DNA from: Bradyrhizobium sp. AUGA SZCCT0158
GTDB taxonomy: Bacteria; Pseudomonadota; Alphaproteobacteria; Rhizobiales; Xanthobacteraceae
DNA: 64,000 bases
Direction: 5' to 3'
NCBI RefSeq assembly: GCF_018130065.1
Contig: NZ_JAFCME010000012.1
Span: 1-64,000 of the forward strand
Positions 46,076-54,350 of this stretch are shown piece by piece. The first letter of the stretch is position 1. Every line of letters begins with the position of its first letter. The translations under genes were made by a program, and so were the position numbers. A model generated the notes under the pieces. The model ran no database searches. It worked only from the letters and a program-made list of their open reading frames with translations, and was not told the DNA's origin.

Positions 46076-46579
46076 ATGAAAATGTTTGGTTCCAGTCTGT
46101 TTGGTCAGGCTCTCACGGCCGTTGGCGTTGGCGCCGCGCTGATGTTGTCAGTCTCCGCAGGCTACACGCAGGCGGGAGGCCCGTTTGCCGGTTTTGACGG
46201 AAATTGGGCCGGCGCAGGCACGGTCGCGCTGTCCAACGGCACCACCGAAAACATCCGTTGCAAGGCCGACTACAAGGTCAACGCCAACGGGCTCGGCCTG
46301 AAGCAGAACCTGAACTGCGCCAGCGACAGCTACAAATTCGTTCTCTCCAGCGACGTCACCAGCCAGGGTGACCGCATCTCCGGCAACTGGAGTGAGAAGA
46401 GCCGCAACATCTTCGGCAATCTGCAGGGCACCGCGGGCGGCGGACAGATCGACGTGTTCGTCGAGGCGTCCGGATTTGCGGCCAATTTGAACTTGCGGAC
46501 CAACGGCACCAAGCAGATCGTGCAGATCAGTTCCAAGGGCGAAATCCGCGGCGTCAACATCACGCTGACGAAGACCTGA
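46076..46579 (+). CDS. Secreted hypothetical protein
   Basis: This 167-residue protein has a signal peptide (ALTAVGVGAALMLSVSAGYT) followed by a beta-rich domain: GPFAGFDGNWAGAGTVALSN, IRCKADYKV, LKQNLNCASDSYKF and RISGNWSEKSRNIFGNLQGT. This pattern is shared by secreted proteins of Bradyrhizobium with no assigned role. Two cysteines (IRC and LNC) could form a disulfide. A strong terminator follows. Confidence 0.75.
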   Translation: MKMFGSSLFGQALTAVGVGAALMLSVSAGYTQAGGPFAGFDGNWAGAGTVALSNGTTENIRCKADYKVNANGLGLKQNLNCASDSYKFVLSSDVTSQGDRISGNWSEKSRNIFGNLQGTAGGGQIDVFVEASGFAANLNLRTNGTKQIVQISSKGEIRGVNITLTKT

Positions 46580-46600
46580 TCGAGCGGTCTCTTAGGTAAA

Positions 46601-46638
46601 AGAGCCAGGTTCTGCTGATCAGAACCTGGCTCTTTTTC
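46601..46638. terminator. Terminator between convergent genes
   Basis: The 13-bp arms AGAGCCAGGTTCT/AGAACCTGGCTCT (46601-46613, 46621-46633) have a T-run on the right and an A-run on the left. It serves the secreted-protein gene and probably also the RND gene from the other side. Confidence 0.9.
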
Positions 46639-46672
46639 GTGTAGACGGCTTTTTGCAAAAGCGGCCGATCGG

Positions 46673-49054
46673 CTACTTTGCCGGCTTGGCGTGAGCGCCG
46701 GTGCCGCGGATCCTGTCCGACAGGTTGATCAGGAACATCGACGTCGGCCGCAGGATGAAGAGATCCGCGACCAGTGCTGCGACCATCGAGAACGCGCTGA
46801 GCCAGCCGAACAGGCGCAGCGACGGCAGGTCGGAAAACACCGTCACGACGAGGCCGCAGGCCAGCACCACCGTGGTCAGGATCAGCGCCGGGCCGACCAG
46901 CACGGTGGCGCGTTCCACCGCCAGTTCCGGACTGATGCCGGGCTTCGACTCCAGCCGCAGCCGGTTCAGGAAGTGGATCGTCGCACTGAGACCGAGGCCG
47001 AACGACACCGTCAGCGCCACCACGCTGGCGAATTGCAGTCCCTCCCCGAGCAGCCACAGCACGGTGCCCGATGCCACCACCGGGAAAATCCCCGGCAGGA
47101 TGCAGGAGAACATCACCACCACCGAGCGGAACGCGAGGCCAATGAAGATCGCGACCAGCAGGAATTCGATGGTGAGGCCGTGGTTGAGCTTCTGGATCAT
47201 GTTGGCGCTGTTGCGCGCGGCGATGGCCGACAGACCGGTCACCGCGATCTCATAGCCCGGATGCTCGGCGCGCACCTTGTTGAGCGCCGCGTCGAGCTTG
47301 TCGACCACGGGAAGAATCTCGCTGGAATCGAGATCGGGAACGCGGCCCGACACCACTACGGCGTCCTGATCGGCCGAGATGAAGCGCCGCACCAGATGTT
47401 CAGGAATCACGCTGACATATTCCTTGAGCGTCGCGACATCGCTGCTGCCGGCCTTTTCGGCCAGCCAGCGGCGCAGCGTTTCCAGCGACCAGACGTTGCC
47501 GACGCCGGCCGCCGTTTCCACCATGGAATGGACATCGGCGATCGTCTTCAGGGTGTCCGCCGAATAGAGCGAGGCGCCTTTAGGGAATTCGATCAGCACG
47601 TCGATCGGGTTCGCGCCGGTGAGCTTGGCATCGAGACGGCTCGACGCCGCCACCGCCTGGCGTTTGTCAGGCACCTGGTCGGCAAGACGATAACGCGGCT
47701 CCAGCGTGGCGTAGATGTAGCCGAGGCCGGCGACCAGGATCACCGCGAGCAGGCTGAACAAGCCGGGGCGGCCGACCATGCGCACGGCGATCCAGTAACA
47801 GAAATTGCGCAGCGCCTGAACGCCGGCGTCGGCACCCTGGAATTTCACCGCCATGATCTTTTCGTTGCGCACCAGAAGCACGCCGAACGCGGGCACCAGC
47901 GACAGCACCGCGATCAGCGCGATGATGGTGGCGGCGAGCCCGGCCTCGCCGAACTTGCGGATCAGCTCGGAGTCGGAGAATTGCAGGGCGATGAACGAGA
48001 TGCCCGCGGTGCCATGGGTGAGCACGCAGGCCGGCCCCACCACCAGCACGGCGTTCTTGAAGGCGGTGTATTTGTCCTGTCCCGCGATCAGCCGGTCGCG
48101 CGCGGCGAAGGTCAACTGCATCGAATCGGAGAAGCTGATCACCATGATGAGCGGCGTCATCACGTTGAGGAACATGTTGAGATTGAATCCGGCCCAGCCG
48201 AGACCGCCGAGCGCGAGCAGGATCGCGATGATCGGCGGGAACGCCGCGATGATCATGAACGATATCTTGCGGAAGAAGATGATCGCGATGATGCAGCCGG
48301 CCAGGATGCCGAGGATGTTGTAGGTCAGCCCGTCGCGCTTGACCGCGTTGCGGATCTCGAGCTGCATGACCGGAACCCCGGACAGCTGCGCGTTGAGCCC
48401 GCTGCCGGCGAGATCGTCGGCCATGATCTTGCGGATATCGGCGATCACCCTGGAGAGGTCTTTGCTGGCGACGATCGATGGTTCGAGCGACAGCACCATC
48501 AGCGCCAGCGTGCCGTCCTCGGACAGCAGCTTGCCGCGAATGATCTCGTTGGTCTTCACGGTCTCGACGAATTTGTCGTAGGCCGCGCCTTCCGGCAGTT
48601 CAGAGGGGAACAGCGCCGCCGGCAGCTTGCCGCGCTCCGGCGCCTGACGCGCCGAAAACAGCGAGACCAGGCCGCGCACGCCATCGACCAGTTGCAGGTC
48701 GGTGACCATGTCACGGATCTTCTCGAGATTGGGCCGCGCCATCAGCGCCTTGCCTTCGACCACCACCAGCACGTCGAACTCGGTCGCCGGGAAGCGCTTG
48801 GTGACGGCTTCGTACTGCTTGTAGTCCTTGGAATCGGAGCGGAACAGCTGGCTCAGCGAATCGTCGATCTTGATGCGCTGGATGCCGAAGATCGCCGCGA
48901 TCATCAGGGCGGCCAGGATGAGGCAGGACAGGATGGGCGCCTTGACCGCGATCAGCCCCATGCGCTCGAGACCGAAGGCGATGCTCTGCCCGGGCGGCGG
49001 CGGCTCCTCGATCTCCTCGACATGGACCCGACTTTCGGTGTTCTTTTCGAGCAT
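46673..49054 (-). CDS. RND/MMPL family transporter (HpnN-like paralogue)
   Basis: This 793-residue membrane protein has two RND halves. Each half starts with a membrane segment (PILSCLILAALMIAAIFGIQ; LFSLLAVILVAGLGYIYATL), followed by a large periplasmic loop and a membrane core (FLNVMTPLIMVISFSDSMQL; VALTVSFGLGLSATIHFLNR). The architecture resembles HpnN and sterol/lipid-type RND permeases without an obvious membrane-fusion partner. ATG 49054 (MLEKNTESR) is preferred over 49072. Its position next to the hopanoid genes suggests lipid export, but the substrate is unproven. Confidence 0.85.
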   Translation of the reverse strand: MLEKNTESRVHVEEIEEPPPPGQSIAFGLERMGLIAVKAPILSCLILAALMIAAIFGIQRIKIDDSLSQLFRSDSKDYKQYEAVTKRFPATEFDVLVVVEGKALMARPNLEKIRDMVTDLQLVDGVRGLVSLFSARQAPERGKLPAALFPSELPEGAAYDKFVETVKTNEIIRGKLLSEDGTLALMVLSLEPSIVASKDLSRVIADIRKIMADDLAGSGLNAQLSGVPVMQLEIRNAVKRDGLTYNILGILAGCIIAIIFFRKISFMIIAAFPPIIAILLALGGLGWAGFNLNMFLNVMTPLIMVISFSDSMQLTFAARDRLIAGQDKYTAFKNAVLVVGPACVLTHGTAGISFIALQFSDSELIRKFGEAGLAATIIALIAVLSLVPAFGVLLVRNEKIMAVKFQGADAGVQALRNFCYWIAVRMVGRPGLFSLLAVILVAGLGYIYATLEPRYRLADQVPDKRQAVAASSRLDAKLTGANPIDVLIEFPKGASLYSADTLKTIADVHSMVETAAGVGNVWSLETLRRWLAEKAGSSDVATLKEYVSVIPEHLVRRFISADQDAVVVSGRVPDLDSSEILPVVDKLDAALNKVRAEHPGYEIAVTGLSAIAARNSANMIQKLNHGLTIEFLLVAIFIGLAFRSVVVMFSCILPGIFPVVASGTVLWLLGEGLQFASVVALTVSFGLGLSATIHFLNRLRLESKPGISPELAVERATVLVGPALILTTVVLACGLVVTVFSDLPSLRLFGWLSAFSMVAALVADLFILRPTSMFLINLSDRIRGTGAHAKPAK

Positions 49055-49262
49055 ACCCTGTCCAGTTCTCACGTCGGCTTGAATTGTAGTTTGGGTTGCG
49101 GGCGCGGATGCGGCTCAGTCAGCCCCATATCTGATTGGCGCTGATTGGCGCTAGCCCTTGAAATCACGCGGTAAATTAACCGCCGCCGTTTTACAGGCCC
49201 GGACCGCATACGGCAAGCGCGCGGCGGGGGTCAAATCGCCGTGCAGATCACGAAAACCACCG

Positions 49263-50063
49263 CTAAGTCTCTGATTTGTCACACTCGAACCAACCAGCGC
49301 CGATCCGCGCCGGTGCCGCGCCACCGCTTTCATCTTTTAGTGCGACGCCCGTGACTTGCCGGGCCAGCCCCTCGCGCACCAGCCAGGCGATCTTGAAAGC
49401 GGCTTCATCGTAGCCCAGCCCCGCGCCGTGGATGTTAGAGACGCAGTTGCGATCAGCGTCGGTGAGGCCGATGCGCGGCGCAAAGGTCAGATAGGCGCCG
49501 AGGCTGTCCGGCGCCGACAGGCCCGGCCGCTCGCCGATCAGCATCAGGACCATCCGTGCGCCGAACATGGCGCCGATCTCGTCCCCCAGCGCCACGCGCG
49601 CGCCGGAGGCGACCGCGGTACCGCCGGGCTGGACCTCGGCTTCCTGCAATCGCGGAACCAGATGGCGAACCAGTTCGACCGCATGGACATTGACCGCCGC
49701 GGGCGACAGGCCGTCGCCGACCACGATGGCCAGCTGGCACGGGCCACCGCTTCGATCGGCCAGCGCGCGTTGCGAGGCCGGATCGAGCATGCGTCCGAGA
49801 TCGGGGCGGCGCAGATAATCGCGCCGGTTGCGCGCCTGGCTGGACAGGAGAACCGGCGCCAGTCCAAGGCTGGCCAATTCCTCGACGAGACGCGACGTGT
49901 CGAAGGCGCCATGAACCGCATCGCGGGCCCGTGCGTGGTCGAGGGTGAAAGCAAGCAGCGCATCGGTCGGCATGCTGGCGCCAGCCCGGCCAAGCCCGAC
50001 GCGCGCCGGCGTGAGCTCCCGCAGATCGCTCAACGAACGGCACGCTAGCACCGGCGTTTTCAT
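49263..50063 (-). CDS. eutC: Ethanolamine ammonia-lyase light chain EutC
   Basis: This 266-residue small subunit of the adenosylcobalamin-dependent lyase converts ethanolamine to acetaldehyde and ammonia. Family marks are TPARVGLGRAGASMPTDALL, FTLDHARARDAVH, VVGDGLSPAAVNVHA, LIGERPGLSAPDSLGAYLTF and CVSNIHGAGLGYDEAA. ATG 50063 (MKTPVLACRS) begins 7 bp after the hpnP stop, so hpnP and eutC are probably co-transcribed and coupled. The large subunit eutB lies on the other side of hpnP. Confidence 0.95.
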   Translation of the reverse strand: MKTPVLACRSLSDLRELTPARVGLGRAGASMPTDALLAFTLDHARARDAVHGAFDTSRLVEELASLGLAPVLLSSQARNRRDYLRRPDLGRMLDPASQRALADRSGGPCQLAIVVGDGLSPAAVNVHAVELVRHLVPRLQEAEVQPGGTAVASGARVALGDEIGAMFGARMVLMLIGERPGLSAPDSLGAYLTFAPRIGLTDADRNCVSNIHGAGLGYDEAAFKIAWLVREGLARQVTGVALKDESGGAAPARIGAGWFECDKSET

Positions 50064-50070
50064 ATCGGTG

Positions 50071-51660
50071 TTACTCGGCAGGAACCGAGGCCTCGCGCAG
50101 CCGGATCGAATAGTTCGATGCGCTCTGCTGACCGCCGGAGGCTGCACGCGCGAACAGGATCAGATGATGCGCGATCATCGCCGAACCGATCAGGCCCTCG
50201 ATGTCGCCCTGCCGCAGCCGCCGCAGCGCGAACTTCCAGAACGCCTTCCGGTAGTCGCCGAGCACCCCGACTTTCCAGAAGATGTTGCGCAGCATGATCA
50301 GGCCGCGCCGGATATTGGCCCAGCTCTTCATCTCCGGGCTGACAGGCCTTTTGAGCCGGTTGGCGTAGGTGTATTCGCATTGATACTGATAGCGCGCGAA
50401 CAGCCGCGCGGGTTCATAGGCGAATTCCATGCATTTGCGCCATGAACTGACCACCTGATCGTAGGGCAGCAGGAAATCGACATTGGAGTCGCGGCTGTCG
50501 TCTTCCTCGAGCAGCCGGCCTTCCTTTTGCAGGCGATCCCACAGCGGTGTCTTCGGCAGCGCCTGCAGCAGATTGATCGTCAGCAGCGGAATCCGGGATT
50601 CATCGACAAAGGCCAGCAACGCGTCGGCGGTCTCGGGCTTGTCGGTATCGAGACCCATGATGATGCCGGAGACGACCTCCATGCCATAGGAATTGATGGT
50701 GTGGATGCCTTCCAGGATCGGGACCATCATGTTGTGGTCCTTGTGCATCGCCTTCAGCGCGTCGGGATCGGGAGTCTCGATGCCGCAGAACACGGTGACG
50801 AAGAAGGCCTCGTGCATCAGCTTGAGGATCTCGGGCCGCTTGGCGATGTTCAGCGTCGCCTCGCACGCGAGCCGCGTGATGTAGCCGGTTCGCTTCTGCC
50901 ATTCGACAAGATGCGGCAGCAGGTCGAGCGCCGCCTTGCGGTTGCCGATGAAATTGTCATCGACGAAATACACCGTGTCGGTCATTCCACATTCGCGCAG
51001 CCTGTCGAGTTCGGCGACGATCTGCTGCGGCGTCTTGATGCGTGGATTGCGCCCATAGAGGCCGGGGATGTCGCAGAACTCGCACTGATAGGGACAGCCG
51101 CTCGAATACTGGATACTGCCGAGGAGATATTTTCTGATCTCGGCGAGTTCATACGCCGGAATCGGAAACTCCGTCATCGCGAGGCGGTCGGCAGTCTTCA
51201 GCACCACCTGCTGCTCAGGCCGTGACGGGTCGCGCGCCAGCCGCGCGATCAAATCATTGGTCGCGTCGCCGAGTTCGCCGACATGGAGGTAATCGAACGA
51301 GGGATAGTAATCCGGGCAGGCGCTCACCGACGGCCCGCCGATCGCGACCGCGAGGTCGAAGGCATGGGCACGGCGGCAGATGTCGTTCATCTGCTGGCGC
51401 TGGATGTGCATGCCGCTGACGAACACTGCTTCCGCCCACTCGAAATCTTCTTGGGTGGCGGGGCGGAGGTTTTCGTCGACGAAACGGACCGGCCAGTTGG
51501 CCGGCAAATAGGCCGCGATCAGCAGCAACCCCTGCGGTGGCATGAAAGCCTGCACGCCATCGGTCAGAGGATAGGCGTATTCGAACGTGCCAAAAGATGA
51601 CGTGTATCGGGGGAAGACACACAGGATGCGCCGTGCCGTCTCAATGCCTTCAGCTCTCAT
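50071..51660 (-). CDS. hpnP: Hopanoid C-2 methylase HpnP (B12-binding radical SAM)
   Basis: This 529-residue protein has an N-terminal cobalamin-binding-type domain (ILCVFPRYTSSFGTFEYAYP to about residue 150). A radical SAM domain follows with CPYQCEFC (Cys189, Cys193, Cys196). The DUF4070-type C-terminus includes NLLQALPKTPLWDRL and ends in NYSIRLREASVPAE. HpnP makes 2-methylhopanoids in Rhodopseudomonas. I assign it from the overall sequence pattern; another class B radical SAM methylase is the alternative. ATG 51660 is preferred over TTG 51663. It lies between eutB and eutC, and a possible EcfG-type promoter is in the gap upstream. Confidence 0.82.
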   Translation of the reverse strand: MRAEGIETARRILCVFPRYTSSFGTFEYAYPLTDGVQAFMPPQGLLLIAAYLPANWPVRFVDENLRPATQEDFEWAEAVFVSGMHIQRQQMNDICRRAHAFDLAVAIGGPSVSACPDYYPSFDYLHVGELGDATNDLIARLARDPSRPEQQVVLKTADRLAMTEFPIPAYELAEIRKYLLGSIQYSSGCPYQCEFCDIPGLYGRNPRIKTPQQIVAELDRLRECGMTDTVYFVDDNFIGNRKAALDLLPHLVEWQKRTGYITRLACEATLNIAKRPEILKLMHEAFFVTVFCGIETPDPDALKAMHKDHNMMVPILEGIHTINSYGMEVVSGIIMGLDTDKPETADALLAFVDESRIPLLTINLLQALPKTPLWDRLQKEGRLLEEDDSRDSNVDFLLPYDQVVSSWRKCMEFAYEPARLFARYQYQCEYTYANRLKRPVSPEMKSWANIRRGLIMLRNIFWKVGVLGDYRKAFWKFALRRLRQGDIEGLIGSAMIAHHLILFARAASGGQQSASNYSIRLREASVPAE

Positions 51661-51750
51661 CAAACTTCCTCAGCCAAAGCCCTATCGCAAATTTAAGCAC
51701 GTCATTGAAGGGTGGGCCAGAAATTCTTCAAGATTGTGGCGGCCCCTTAT

Positions 51751-51775
51751 AACGCGCTGGCGGCCCGAAGGTTGC
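51751..51775 (-). promoter_or_regulatory. Candidate EcfG-type promoter for hpnP
   Basis: On the minus strand GCAAC-N16-CGTT matches the EcfG consensus GGAAC-N16/17-CGTT with one mismatch. It lies 91 bp upstream of the hpnP start, inside the 148-bp eutB-hpnP gap. In Rhodopseudomonas hpnP is under EcfG control, which makes the site plausible. Confidence 0.4.
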
Positions 51776-51808
51776 GTGGCAGCTAGTCACCGGGCGCGCC
51801 CGGACGGT

Positions 51809-53191
51809 TCAAGCGATCAGCCGTGACGCAAATTCGGGTAGCAGGCCCGCGTCGCCCGCAAGGCGGAAATCGGGGCCGGCAAGCCCGCTGCGCAGCAGCC
51901 AGTCGTCGAATTCGGGCGCCCGCTTCAGTCCGAACAGGTCCCGGACATAGAGCGCGTCGTGGAATGAGGTGGACTGATAGTTCAGCATCACGTCATCCGC
52001 GCCCGGCACCCCCATGATGAAGGTAACGCCGGCGGCCGCCAGCAGCGTCAAGAGATTGTCCATGTCGTCCTGATCCGCCTCGGCGTGGTTGGTGTAGCAA
52101 ACGTCGACGCCGAGCGGCAGGCCGAGCAGCTTGCCGCAGAAATGGTCCTCCAGCCCGGCGCGGATGATCTCCTTGCCGTCATACAGGTATTCCGGGCCGA
52201 TAAAGCCGACCACGCTGTTGACCAGCAAGGGATCGAAGGCGCGGGCCACAGCATAGGCCCGCGCTTCCAGGGTCTGCTGATCGACATTGTGATGGGCGCC
52301 CGCCGACAGCGCCGAGCCCTGCCCGGTCTCGAAATACATCACATTGTCGCCGACGGTGCAGCGGCCTAGCGATAACCCGGCCTGCTGCGCTTCCCGCAAC
52401 AGCGCCAGATCGACGCCAAAGCTGCGGTTGGCGGCCTCGGTCCCTGCAATCGACTGGAATACGAGATCGACGGGCGCGCCCTGCCCGATCAGCCCGAGTG
52501 TGGTGGTGACATGGGTAAGCACGCAGCCCTGGGTCGGGATCTGCAGCCGCGCGATCACGCCGTCGAGCAGGCGCACGAGCTCGCCGATCACGGCCGGATC
52601 GTCGCTCGCCGGGTTGATGCCGATACAGGCATCGCCCGATCCGAGCAGGATGCCGTCGAGGATCGAGGCGGTAATGCCCCTGGCGTCGTCAAAGGGATGG
52701 TTGGGCTGCAGGCGGACGCTCATCCGGCCCTTCAGGCCGATGGTGTTGCGAAACGCCGTCGTGACGGCGCATTTTTTCGCGACCAGTATGAGATCCTGGT
52801 TGCGCATCAATTTGGACACGGCCGCCGCCATTTCCGGCGTGATCCCGCGCGATATCTGCTGCAGCACCGCGGAGGTCGCAGCGTCCGAGAGCAGCCAGTC
52901 GCGAAAACCGCCGACCGTCAGCGACGAGATGACGGCAAAGCCCGACGCATCGTGGCTATCGACGATCAGCCGGGTGACCTCGTCGTCCTCGTAAGGCACC
53001 ACCGTCTCGCTCAGGAACTGCTTGAGCGGGACATTCGCGAGCGCCATCCGCGCCGCAATCATCTGCTGGGCGCTACCAGCCGCGACGCCGGCCAGGCGAT
53101 CGCCGGAACGCGACGGCGTCGCCTTGGCAAGCAGATCGCGCAAATCGTCAAAGACGTAAGAGGTGGCATCGATGGCTTGGCGATAGACCAT
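51809..53191 (-). CDS. eutB: Ethanolamine ammonia-lyase heavy chain EutB
   Basis: This 460-residue large subunit matches the usual EutB length. Family marks are AAGSAQQMIAARMALANVPL, NPASDDPAVIGELVRLLDGV, FETGQGSALSAGAHHNVDQQ, TLEARAYAVARAFDPLLVNS, VVGFIGPEYLYDGKEI and MNYQSTSF-like VMLNYQSTSFHDALYVR. The start ATG 53191 was used. It is expected to assemble with EutC into an adenosylcobalamin enzyme. No eutA reactivase, eutL shell or ethanolamine kinase genes lie in the window. Confidence 0.95.
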   Translation of the reverse strand: MVYRQAIDATSYVFDDLRDLLAKATPSRSGDRLAGVAAGSAQQMIAARMALANVPLKQFLSETVVPYEDDEVTRLIVDSHDASGFAVISSLTVGGFRDWLLSDAATSAVLQQISRGITPEMAAAVSKLMRNQDLILVAKKCAVTTAFRNTIGLKGRMSVRLQPNHPFDDARGITASILDGILLGSGDACIGINPASDDPAVIGELVRLLDGVIARLQIPTQGCVLTHVTTTLGLIGQGAPVDLVFQSIAGTEAANRSFGVDLALLREAQQAGLSLGRCTVGDNVMYFETGQGSALSAGAHHNVDQQTLEARAYAVARAFDPLLVNSVVGFIGPEYLYDGKEIIRAGLEDHFCGKLLGLPLGVDVCYTNHAEADQDDMDNLLTLLAAAGVTFIMGVPGADDVMLNYQSTSFHDALYVRDLFGLKRAPEFDDWLLRSGLAGPDFRLAGDAGLLPEFASRLIA

Positions 53192-53243
53192 GCTGATTTC
53201 CTGGCCCCTGCTCTCGCTCCACGGTCGTGGCCGCCGCCCGGTG

Positions 53244-53789
53244 CTAGTTCAGTGTACCGTAATAGCGGCCGAAAAAGCTAATCTCATAGGCGATCGCGTC
53301 GAACACGAACAGCTTGTGAAATCTCGGATTGCGCGTGATCGCGGCCACCGCGCACAGCGCCACGAATGCGCCGATCCGCGGGAGATATTCAGGTCCCAGG
53401 AAACGTAGATGTTGCTCGCCCTTTATCAAGGTATCGACCACATCGAGCGCTTCCGTCAGGGCAATCAAGCCAAAGAACCAGCGGCGGCGGTCGAGAAAAT
53501 AGTCCTGATAGCCCTGATAATCATCGAGATCCTGAGGAAAAAGCAGCGCGCTCAGGAAATAGTACATCGACGTGTACACGCAAACGAAGGCATAGAGGCC
53601 AAACGTCCATTGCTGCACGAGGCTCAGCCGAAACTCCCACCACCAGAACGTGACCACGTTCAGGAGTGCCCAGGCCACCCAGCCCAGATGAACAGACCAG
53701 ACCGGGTAGCGGCCGGGATGCTGGATCAAGGTCGCGAGGCCACTGATCAAGCGGGTGACGCTGAGCCCGAGAATGATGGCGAGCAGCAC
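53244..53789 (-). CDS. Hypothetical membrane protein
   Basis: This 181-residue protein has about four to five hydrophobic segments: LLAIILGLSVTRLISGLATL, VAWALLNVVTFWWWEF, GLYAFVCVYTSMYYFLSALL, WFFGLIALTEALDVVDTL and IGAFVALCAVAAI. The given start is GTG 53789. Sequence upstream in frame (NVDLYLHVR) looks like family sequence, so the true start may be a rare codon such as CTG about 36 bp earlier, with an in-frame TAA before it. The function is unknown. Confidence 0.6.
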   Translation of the reverse strand: MLLAIILGLSVTRLISGLATLIQHPGRYPVWSVHLGWVAWALLNVVTFWWWEFRLSLVQQWTFGLYAFVCVYTSMYYFLSALLFPQDLDDYQGYQDYFLDRRRWFFGLIALTEALDVVDTLIKGEQHLRFLGPEYLPRIGAFVALCAVAAITRNPRFHKLFVFDAIAYEISFFGRYYGTLN

Positions 53790-54350
53790 GCGAACGTGGA
53801 GATAGAGATCGACATTGCCCGTCAGGGCAGCAGTTTAAGCCCTCGTCCTCACTCGCAATCGAACCACCTGGTGCAGCAGGCCTCCTGCGCACACGGTGGT
53901 TCCAGACGATGGCTTCTGGGTTTGCGCGTTCACCCGCCTGGGCAAGACGAGCCAGACCGTTTCGTCGCTGTGTAGCTTGATTCGCGCCCCCGGTGTTTGC
54001 GGGTCCCCCTGCGTGAGAACGCTTCTGCTCGTTTGCGGCAGGTTGGCGCGCCCTCACATCCGTCAGGCGGCTTGCCGCTATGGATGAGCGAGAGCCGCGA
54101 GTGGGCTGGCGGCAACACGGGATCACATCGAATCGCACCTCGTCCGTGAGCAACGCTTGGTAAGAAATACACGCTCCGGTCGCAGTGCCGCACCTGACAG
54201 ACCACCGCGATAACCATTTGAACTTCTTATGTAATAAATTCCAAAAGTTGCAGCCATGCGAACCTCGCGCGTTAAGACATTCTCCATGAAAACGCTGCAC
54301 AATTTATAGACGGCCGACGGTGCTCTCACCGGCCTTTGTGGAGTGCCGTT
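53790..54350. other. Gene-free stretch, possible dispersed repeat
   Basis: There is no convincing gene in these 561 bp. The part from about 53870 to 54215 is open on the minus strand for 95 codons with an odd Arg/Ser/Cys-rich translation. It resembles spurious hypothetical ORFs seen repeatedly in Bradyrhizobium genomes, so it may be a dispersed repeat rather than a gene. The final 130 bp presumably hold the promoter of the chemotaxis gene. Confidence 0.35.

Noticed and set aside
46673..49054. Naming this permease hpnN
   Set aside because: The gene at 34156-36744 lies in the hopanoid cluster and fits HpnN better; this one is only architecturally similar.
46691..49144. 817-codon plus-strand ORF opposite the RND permease
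   Set aside because: Its His/Arg/Asp/Gln-rich translation is the typical antisense artefact of a hydrophobic high-GC gene.
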